From: Comamonadaceae bacterium
GTDB taxonomy: Bacteria > Pseudomonadota > Gammaproteobacteria > Burkholderiales > Burkholderiaceae_C
Length of the DNA stretch: 32,945 bases
Direction of reading: 5' to 3'
Assembly (NCBI GenBank): GCA_947442105.1
Contig: CANEVH010000043.1
Coordinates: 1-32,945, forward strand
Under the pieces are notes generated by a model. The model saw only the letters and a program-made list of their open reading frames with translations. It was not told where the DNA came from and made no database searches. Made by a program: the position numbers and the translations under genes. Shown one piece after another: positions 1 to 5,927 of this stretch (position 1 is the stretch's first letter; each line of letters starts with the position of its first letter).

Positions 1-644
1 GCAAGGAGCGGGTGCGACGCACCATGCAAGAGCACGGGATAAAGGCCAGGGGCAAGAGAAAGTTTGTCGTCACCACCGACAGCAAACACGATTTACCGAT
101 TGCCCCCAATCTGCTGCAGCGCAACTTCACGGCAGACGCACCCAACCAGGTGTGGACAGGTGACATCACCTACATCGCCACCGACGAAGGTTGGCTGTAC
201 CTGGCGGTAGTGCTGGACCTGTTTAGCCGCCAGGTAGTGGGCTGGAGCATGCAGGCGCACATGCAAAGCTCGCTGGTGACAGATGCGCTGCGCATGGCGT
301 GGTTCAGACGCGCGCCCAAGCCAGGACTGGTGTTTCACTCGGACCGGGGCAGTCAATACTGCGGACACGAGTTTCAGTCGGCCCTCAAGGGTTACAAGAT
401 GAAAAGTTCGATGAGCCGCAAGGGCGACTGCTGGGACAACGCGCCCACCGAGAGTTTCTGGGGGCGGCTAAAAGTGGGCCGTCTGTATGGCCACCGGTTT
501 GCAACACGCAGGCAGGCCATGGACGAGGTGATTGACTGGATGACGTTCTACAACCATCGCCGGATCCACTCGACATTGGGCTACGTCAGCCCAATGCAGT
601 TTGAGAAAAGTTGGCGGGCGGCACAGCTTAGGAAGGCCGCATAA
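1..644 (+). CDS. IS3-family transposase OrfB (5' truncated by window edge)
   Basis: This is the C-terminal part of an IS3-family DDE transposase (OrfB, rve integrase-core fold). It cuts and joins element ends during copy-out/paste-in transposition. The frame is open from the window edge and the segment [20 protein letters not shown] is typical OrfB interior, so the real start lies upstream and the GTG at 12 is not a genuine start. All three acidic catalytic positions are visible in order: Asp in the TGDITYI block, Asp in FHSDRGSQY, and Glu in [10 protein letters not shown]. The typical ending follows ([20 protein letters not shown]). OrfA is not in the window. The frame is intact to its TAA stop, so the element may be functional or recently active. 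It forms the left edge of an AT-richer accessory segment. Confidence 0.95.
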   Translation, partial: KERVRRTMQEHGIKARGKRKFVVTTDSKHDLPIAPNLLQRNFTADAPNQVWTGDITYIATDEGWLYLAVVLDLFSRQVVGWSMQAHMQSSLVTDALRMAWFRRAPKPGLVFHSDRGSQYCGHEFQSALKGYKMKSSMSRKGDCWDNAPTESFWGRLKVGRLYGHRFATRRQAMDEVIDWMTFYNHRRIHSTLGYVSPMQFEKSWRAAQLRKAA

Positions 645-670
645 TTTGCTGGCTAAGAGGTGCGTCAAAC

Positions 671-683
671 AGGGGCAGGTTCA
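671..683 (+). repeat. Probable right terminal inverted repeat of the IS3 element
   Basis: The sequence AGGGGCAGGTTCA lies 27 bp after the transposase stop. Its reverse complement starts TGAACCTGCCCC, which resembles the TGAACC-type tips of IS3-family elements and ends in the expected CA. The left end is outside the window, so neither the pair nor a target duplication can be confirmed. The boundary at 683 is inferred. Confidence 0.5.
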
Positions 684-945
684 CGTGCTGTAGACCGACA
701 TCCTACTTTGGACAAGTGGAATCACTGTTGAGCTGCCGCGACCACTCAGACTGCCCCGCTCAACGATGCCTGGGGCCCAAAACCCATGCCGTATTTCCTT
801 CACGCAACTGAATCTCCTATCCGTACGCTTTGAACGTAACCGGGAAGTGTCACAAAAACGTGCATGTCATCTTGCATAAATTCAGTTTATCCCGCATCTC
901 TGAAAGCAGTACACTTGCAAACAGATACATCAAAAGGAGTGAAGC
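684..945. other. Intergenic leader of the peptide cassette
   Basis: No gene is recognisable in these 262 bp. They contain a spaced 7-bp inverted repeat, GTTGAGC at 727-733 and GCTCAAC at 758-764. From about 840 there is an AT-richer stretch that should hold the promoter of the precursor operon, but no convincing -35/-10 pair stands out; TTGCATAAAT near 874-883 is the best -10-like patch. A strong Shine-Dalgarno (AAGGAGT, 934-940) sits 5 bp before the precursor ATG. Confidence 0.4.
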
Positions 946-1080
946 ATGAACGATTTCCACCCTAATCCCAGCAGCCAAATACCAGTAGTGGCGGATTCAG
1001 CCGCCATCGAAGAGCTCTATTTTGAAGAGGAAACCATGGCGGAAGTTGACTGTGACTGCGACTGCGTCGAAGAGTGCTAA
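946..1080 (+). CDS. Putative RiPP precursor peptide with Cys/Asp/Glu tail (44 aa)
   Basis: This short ORF encodes a 44-residue peptide. It starts at ATG 946 behind a strong ribosome binding site (AAGGAGT) and stops at TAA 1078-1080. The first ~33 residues look like a leader, with a proline/serine-rich start and a helical acidic segment (AAIEELYFEEETMAE). The peptide ends in DCDCDCVEEC, so four cysteines fall in the last ten residues, interleaved with Asp and Glu. It lies 6 bp upstream of a radical SAM/SPASM enzyme, the classic place for a ribosomally made, post-translationally modified peptide. Families of similar logic are SCIFF/ranthipeptides, sactipeptides and the QHNDH gamma subunit, where SPASM enzymes link Cys sulfur to carbon atoms, including those of Asp and Glu side chains. 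I infer thioether cross-linking in the tail. No known precursor family is recognised, and there is no obvious GG cleavage site. Confidence 0.8.
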   Translation: MNDFHPNPSSQIPVVADSAAIEELYFEEETMAEVDCDCDCVEEC

Positions 1081-1086
1081 TCCAAT

Positions 1087-2520
1087 ATGTCGTGTGATGC
1101 ACCCGTGCTTCCATTGCGCTTTGTTCAGCGTGGTTTAAGTGCGGATCCTGGCCCTTTTTTGGCTGACCAGCCTTCCTGTCGAGTTGAGCCACTCGACAAC
1201 AATTACTCCTATGCATTCGATTACTCAAGCCCGCATGGCATTTTGTTGTTCCCCACGACTGCCGCACCGCATGTACTGCTTGCCTCACATAGAGGCGCTT
1301 ACCTCCCCTCGAACTCCAGCGGCCTAGGGACGGTTGACGAAGAAAACATCAACAAATTTTTTCAAGAAAACTCAGCGAAAAAAATAGGTTTACTCTCGCA
1401 AGATTATTGGGTGCACGTTACTGATAGTTGTAATTTAGGCTGCTTTTACTGCTACATACCTGAAATTGAAAAATTTCGCAACGATGCCTCCGACTTTATG
1501 TCACATGAAACAGCCGAACTAGTTTTGCAACGGGTATTTGAAGACGCAACATCGCGTGGTGTCCGTCGACTTCATTTTAAATTTGCTGGTGGCGAACCGA
1601 GCCTTGCTATTGAATCAATTCGTGCTTTTTGCTTGCTTGCAGATCGTGTTTTTGATCCGTTGGTCTACCACGTCAGTTTTGGCATGATTACAAACGGAGT
1701 AACGCTGCCAAAACAACTCATAGATATTCTTGTGACGCGCCAATTTAATGTGTCTTTTTCGATAGATGGTGTCGAGAGATACCACGACCGTTCGCGACAT
1801 CGTGGCGCGACCAAATCTAACGAGGGTACCTGGCAAACAGTTATCGACAACGCAAACGTTCTACAAGCCAACGGTATTGCGCCATTTTTCTTGCACACGT
1901 TAACGACAGCAAATATTGAAGGCGTTGCGGAGCTTCAGTCTTTCCTATCCGGGCGGAACTGGAACTTTCGTATCTCACTCATGCGACTTAACAATCGTCC
2001 TTCAGGCGACCAGAAAGAGCGATTTATCAATGTCTTAGCAGAGCTGTTTGAGAAAACTGCAAATGAGCTACCACTAAAAACTCGTTTTGAGCGACATTTA
2101 CAATTTGCGGAATGGAATATTAGGCGAAAAAAAACGATGGCCTGTGGCTCTGGTAGAAACTACTTAGCTGTCGATGCAAAAGGTGGGCTATCTAGCTGTC
2201 AAATGGCTGCCACTCCCGTCGCAAATCTTGCAACTGCCACTATTGGTGATGCGAGGCAGACATTGACAAACAGTGAAGCGACTAAATACCTAGTAAATCC
2301 AGGCCTTCGTACAGCTGGATGCAGCGCTTGTTTTTTTAAGCACACCTGCGCAGGCGGATGCCCCCAGCACACCGCCAATGTTTATTCAACGATCAATCAC
2401 GTGTCACCCTGGTGCGAGGTGTATGGTTCGCTCTACCCTATATACGTTAAGGCTGCGGCGACCCATCTGTATCGACGTTTAAAGTTTATGCAGAATCATG
2501 GTAAAAATCAGTCGCCTTGA
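1087..2520 (+). CDS. Radical SAM/SPASM peptide maturase
   Basis: This 477-aa protein is a SPASM-type radical SAM enzyme, expected to bind a SAM-cleaving 4Fe-4S cluster and two auxiliary clusters and to modify the peptide encoded just upstream. The radical SAM motif is C115-x3-C119-x2-C122 (DSCNLGCFYCY) and is followed by GGEP at 168-171. The C-terminus matches the seven-Cys SPASM pattern: C353, C371 (G-x4-C), then C412-x2-C415-x5-C421-x3-C425, then C443. Residues 1-105 form an N-terminal region that could hold a leader-binding (RRE-like) domain; this is not proven. The ATG at 1087 has only a weak Shine-Dalgarno and lies 6 bp after the precursor stop in the same reading frame, so translation is probably coupled. 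The last 23 nt overlap the next gene. Codon use is AT-richer than in the chromosomal genes to the right. Confidence 0.92.
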   Translation: MSCDAPVLPLRFVQRGLSADPGPFLADQPSCRVEPLDNNYSYAFDYSSPHGILLFPTTAAPHVLLASHRGAYLPSNSSGLGTVDEENINKFFQENSAKKIGLLSQDYWVHVTDSCNLGCFYCYIPEIEKFRNDASDFMSHETAELVLQRVFEDATSRGVRRLHFKFAGGEPSLAIESIRAFCLLADRVFDPLVYHVSFGMITNGVTLPKQLIDILVTRQFNVSFSIDGVERYHDRSRHRGATKSNEGTWQTVIDNANVLQANGIAPFFLHTLTTANIEGVAELQSFLSGRNWNFRISLMRLNNRPSGDQKERFINVLAELFEKTANELPLKTRFERHLQFAEWNIRRKKTMACGSGRNYLAVDAKGGLSSCQMAATPVANLATATIGDARQTLTNSEATKYLVNPGLRTAGCSACFFKHTCAGGCPQHTANVYSTINHVSPWCEVYGSLYPIYVKAAATHLYRRLKFMQNHGKNQSP

Positions 2521-3241
2521 CGAGCTCGGGTCTTCATGGGGCCAGTCCCCTTATCTACTTAACGCCGCAAGCGACTTGTTTTGGTCAGAAGCAGACCGGA
2601 AGGAATTTTTCAGGCGCATCGCGAGAACAGTTTCTGATCAGTGGCTACGCGTATTACTAAACGGGCGCTATGTATTTCATAAAGAACTGCTTCAAGAAGC
2701 TCCGCTGTCGGTACGCGACGGCACTCTGATCGTATCTGCAGACAAGTTGGAAAGTTACCTTAACCAGAGCGCTACGATAGTCGTGCGAGGTGCTCACAGT
2801 TATCTGTCTGAGGCTCATCAGTTTAGTGAGGTTCTTGAGGCCAAGTTTAAATGCCCCATATCTTGCAATTTGTATGCAGCCAAATGTAACAGTGTTGGAT
2901 TTAAAGAACATTTTGACACCCACCATATTATCGTTGTGCAGCTACACGGCTCCAAAACCTGGCGAGTGTCACCGACTGTTGAGCAACAGTCGTCAAAATT
3001 TGTTTCAATTTCTAAACAAGTCGTGCCCCCAGGGACTCCGCGTCTGGTGTTCACCTTGCAATCCGGTGATGGGTTGTACCTTCCGCGTGGTTGCTGGCAC
3101 TGTGCGTCATCTGGGCCAGAAGGGTCAACCCACCTCTCATTTGGTATTCACATCCCAACTAAAGGTGAGCAACTCTTAAATGAAGCACGATTGTCCGCAG
3201 CAACGCCATACTATTCGGCTGATCTTTATGGTTTTCCCTAG
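2498..3241 (+). CDS. JmjC/cupin-like Fe(II)/2-oxoglutarate oxygenase
   Basis: This 247-aa protein has the ROX/YcfD-like (Cupin_4/JmjC) signature. H138-x-D140 lies in HFDTHHIIVVQLHGSKTW, and the distal histidine H201 lies in DGLYLPRGCWH. Together they form the 2-His-1-carboxylate iron site of 2-oxoglutarate-dependent hydroxylases. ROX enzymes hydroxylate ribosomal protein side chains; this one is shorter than YcfD and lacks an obvious C-terminal winged-helix extension. Its ATG lies inside the maturase gene (23-nt overlap), so the two are translationally coupled. I infer that it beta-hydroxylates residues of the 44-aa precursor, with the many Asp residues or the His at position 5 as candidates. 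An alternative is a free-standing protein hydroxylase acting on another target. No exporter or protease follows, and the gene ends facing a convergent gene. Confidence 0.85.
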   Translation: MVKISRLDELGSSWGQSPYLLNAASDLFWSEADRKEFFRRIARTVSDQWLRVLLNGRYVFHKELLQEAPLSVRDGTLIVSADKLESYLNQSATIVVRGAHSYLSEAHQFSEVLEAKFKCPISCNLYAAKCNSVGFKEHFDTHHIIVVQLHGSKTWRVSPTVEQQSSKFVSISKQVVPPGTPRLVFTLQSGDGLYLPRGCWHCASSGPEGSTHLSFGIHIPTKGEQLLNEARLSAATPYYSADLYGFP

Positions 3242-3355
3242 CGTACTTGTTTAACTGTAGGCTTAGTTCGCAAATCAGTCGCGTTTGAATAAAAGCAAGT
3301 AGTGCGGGTCTATTGTCGGCATCAGCTAGCTTTGACGTTATGCTAGATATCAACT

Positions 3356-5014
3356 CTATGACAACGCTTTTTTACTCACCTTAATCCAAATCTCGTCTAG
3401 TTCCGCGTTAAATGGCTCGGCTTCGTATGTCTCTGGATCCTTCGCATATTCAGAAAGTCGCTGGAAGGCATTTTTCTTATCACTGGTAAGACAATTCTCT
3501 AAGACATTCCGCGACTCATCTTTCTTGTCTGCTAAGAACAGCGCATATCCGAGACTACACAAGATCTTGTATTTGTAGTTTTCAGCACATTGCTCTAATG
3601 CATTTTGTAGAGTGGACAAAGCGTTTTTTAGCAGCTCATCACGGTCTTCTACCGAAGTTGTTTTCCGGCTTGCAGTCATTATTTGCGCTAGTGCTTTATG
3701 ATGCTCTCCCTTTGCAACTTGCTCCACTACAGCTGGTCGCGCAGCTTGACCCGCCCAATTCTCAAGCTCTGTGCACACGACACTCACCTCATTTAGGCGA
3801 CCCGCGTCGAGCAATCTGTAAGTTTTATTAACATATGCACGGGCTACCTCTGGCTGCACTTCAATGTTATTGTCATTCTTAAATTGTCCAATCACGCGGT
3901 CAAAAATGTCAATCGCGTCTTGAGTATTTTCAGACAGGTAGCCCTGAACCGTTAGTCCGCTTGATACTAGCTTTCTGATACGTACGTCTTTATCAGACCC
4001 AAATTTTTCTGCTAGCAAGGCGAACGTTTGTATCGCTTCGTATTTTTCCCCTAGGTCCTTCTGTAAAAGACCCTTGTTGAGCAGGCTCGTAGCTACATAG
4101 TAGCGAACTTCGGCATCTTTTTCCTCACTAAATTGCTGAAAAAGTAGATCGTAAATCCGTATTGTTTCATCGACATTTTTTAGTGCAGCAAGCGCTCGGC
4201 TTTGAGCGAACAAATAATCTGCCTTACGTATTCGATATGTATTATCGAGTGAATTATAGGCAGAGCGAAATGAGGCAAGTGCAGATTGATAGTTTTTTTT
4301 CGTAAGCAAACTCAGTCCCTGCTGATAAAAATCATTTGCAGTGAAATTCATTTCAGGTTTGCTCTTTAAGGATTCTGTGCTCCGTTGAATTTTTTCTAAA
4401 TCAATATCTGATAGCGCGAGCCGGTCGGCTGGTTTTTGCATGATGCTGATTGCTCGATTAGCCGTATCATCAACTAGTGCAAAGGCATCAGCGATTTTTG
4501 TTTCGAGTTCCAAATGCCCATTTTCAATTTTAATTTCTAATTCATCGTTCAATTGGCGCATTTTGGCCATATCATCAGCCATCGATTTGCGCATCTTTTT
4601 TATATCATCATCGAAGTTACCCTTGTTATCTTCTAGCCACGCTGCTGTCGCACCTTTGGCGTTAAGTACGGCTTCTCGCGCTTTTGAAAAAGTTAAGTAA
4701 CCAAGAAAACCCAGCCCGATCGTAACAAGTATGCCTGCCATAGCGATCAAGTGGCCCAACATCGTTGTGCTATTTGAAATGGCCGCCAAGCTGTTGGCCT
4801 GCTGTACGCTGATTTCGTTCTGCCGCTTTTCAACATCATCAAGCTTTCTGACAAACGCTTCTCGCTGAAGCGCTAGCTCTGTTTTTTGCGTTTGAAACTG
4901 TTCTTGCAGCTTTTCTATATCTGCTTGCCTGATTGGGTTGCCAGCAGCAGGCGAGATGCTTAGCAGCGTAAGCACAATAACAAAGCTGGCAAGAATGAGT
5001 TTTTGACTTGGCAT
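3356..5014 (-). CDS. Membrane-anchored coiled-coil/TPR-repeat protein
   Basis: The 552-aa product has an N-terminal signal-like hydrophobic segment (residues 5-24, ending SPAAG) and then a charged coiled-coil (about 29-75, rich in Gln/Glu/Lys heptads). A transmembrane helix follows (about 86-109, GHLIAMAGILVTIGLGFLGY), then a second coiled coil (about 130-200, with KKMRKSMADDMAKMRQ). The rest is a helical-repeat region with tetratricopeptide character from about 225 onward (NDFYQQGLSLLTKKNYQSAL and similar units). This suggests a scaffold with one coiled coil outside the inner membrane and TPRs on the other side, although topology cannot be fixed here. No enzymatic motif is seen. It is convergent to the peptide cassette and shares its low GC, so it probably belongs to the same acquired island; whether it acts with the peptide is unknown. 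Confidence 0.8.
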   Translation of the reverse strand: MPSQKLILASFVIVLTLLSISPAAGNPIRQADIEKLQEQFQTQKTELALQREAFVRKLDDVEKRQNEISVQQANSLAAISNSTTMLGHLIAMAGILVTIGLGFLGYLTFSKAREAVLNAKGATAAWLEDNKGNFDDDIKKMRKSMADDMAKMRQLNDELEIKIENGHLELETKIADAFALVDDTANRAISIMQKPADRLALSDIDLEKIQRSTESLKSKPEMNFTANDFYQQGLSLLTKKNYQSALASFRSAYNSLDNTYRIRKADYLFAQSRALAALKNVDETIRIYDLLFQQFSEEKDAEVRYYVATSLLNKGLLQKDLGEKYEAIQTFALLAEKFGSDKDVRIRKLVSSGLTVQGYLSENTQDAIDIFDRVIGQFKNDNNIEVQPEVARAYVNKTYRLLDAGRLNEVSVVCTELENWAGQAARPAVVEQVAKGEHHKALAQIMTASRKTTSVEDRDELLKNALSTLQNALEQCAENYKYKILCSLGYALFLADKKDESRNVLENCLTSDKKNAFQRLSEYAKDPETYEAEPFNAELDEIWIKVSKKALS

Positions 5015-5089
5015 CTGGGCTATGACTTTGAAGCACTGGTTCGCAGTCTACAGACTGTTAAAGATTGTTCAACCCCGTTCACCGATGTC

Positions 5090-5440
5090 TCACTGCACCG
5101 TGTTCAAAGTCTTAAACCCAAGCAAAGCCTCGAACCCTTTCGCCCGTCCGTAGCCAGAAGACTTCACCCCGCCGAACAGCAGCTCCAACGAGCCGTCTGC
5201 GCCGTAGTTGTTGATAAAAATTTAACCAGCGCGGACTTTTTTCTCATGCGGAACTGTTAGGCGCCGCCATGTGTCCACGCGCCTGCGAACAGGCAGAATG
5301 GGGTGGAGTTGGCTAGCGCGACAGCGTGGGTTTCATTATCAAAGCGCATGTCGCTCAGCACTGGGCCAAAGGTAAGTTCTGTATGAGTGTGCAGTTGCTT
5401 GCCGTATGTCACACCCATCCAGGCGGCACCGTGCACGTCT
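5090..5440 (-). pseudogene. Decayed aldehyde dehydrogenase 3' fragment
   Basis: Read on the minus strand, this stretch gives a recognisable aldehyde dehydrogenase C-terminus in broken frames. First comes FGPVLSDMRFDNETHAVALA and then LFAGAWTHGGA, followed by an in-frame stop. After a frame change it continues VRAG-stop-IFINNYGADG, then LFGGVKSSGYGRAKGFEALL and a stop at 5090-5092. These correspond to the conserved EIFGPVL, INNYGA and PFGGVK-SGYGREKG blocks of NAD(P)-dependent aldehyde dehydrogenases. At least two in-frame stops and one frameshift show it is dead. The N-terminal two-thirds, including the catalytic Cys, is missing. The gene to its right is an unrelated transposase fragment, so a rearrangement cut it off. 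Confidence 0.8.
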
Positions 5441-5527
5441 ACGGTTCAGTCGCCCGCAAGGCCCCATTCGCACCACCATGCGGGCCGCAGCGCGGCGGCT
5501 ACAGCCTCTGCCGTAACAGCCGCTAAA

Positions 5528-5908
5528 CCAGATCTCTACAACCCGCGCCACTCAGAGCAGACTCGGCTCTACCAAACTATCGCCGAGCACTTCGAGACGT
5601 GGGTTGAGTCGGCCAGCGCAGGCTGGCTTGATGGTCAAGGCCACCACCACACCCCCAAGCCCAATGTCTGCCAAGCTGTTCGCAAGCATCTGCAACGCGG
5701 CATCTCCGCGCTCGGCTTTAACCGTGCGTGGTGTAACGATTGTGGGCACGACTACTTCGTGGCCTGTTCCTGCGAGGGCCGTGGCGTCTGCCCTTCGTGC
5801 AACACGCGGCGCATGGTGGAGACAGCGGCACACATCTGCGGTCAGGTTTTTCCCCGACCGCCTATACGCCACTGTGTGCTCTCAGGTCCAAAGCGACTGC
5901 GCTACTTT
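5528..5908 (+). pseudogene. IS91-family transposase N-terminal fragment
   Basis: About 127 residues match the N-terminal zinc-binding region of IS91-type (Y2 rolling-circle) transposases. The visible blocks are YNPRHSEQTRLYQTIAEHFE, then CNDCGHDYFVACSCEGRGVC with PSCNTRRM (a four-pair Cys zinc ribbon), and finally VLSGPKRLRYF. The catalytic C-terminal Y2 domain is absent: similarity stops at about 5908, and the stop of a convergent hydantoinase-like gene lies 20 bp further on. The upstream residues of the same open frame (5387-5527) do not look like transposase. This is a truncated remnant, not an active element. Confidence 0.85.
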
Positions 5909-5927
5909 ACGCCGCCCCGCAGACGGG

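Noticed and set aside
1087..2520. Assignment of the maturase as HxsB or the SCIFF maturase
   Set aside because: The SPASM pattern is shared, but the precursor has no His-Xaa-Ser repeats and does not match the six-Cys SCIFF pattern; HxsC/HxsD genes are absent.
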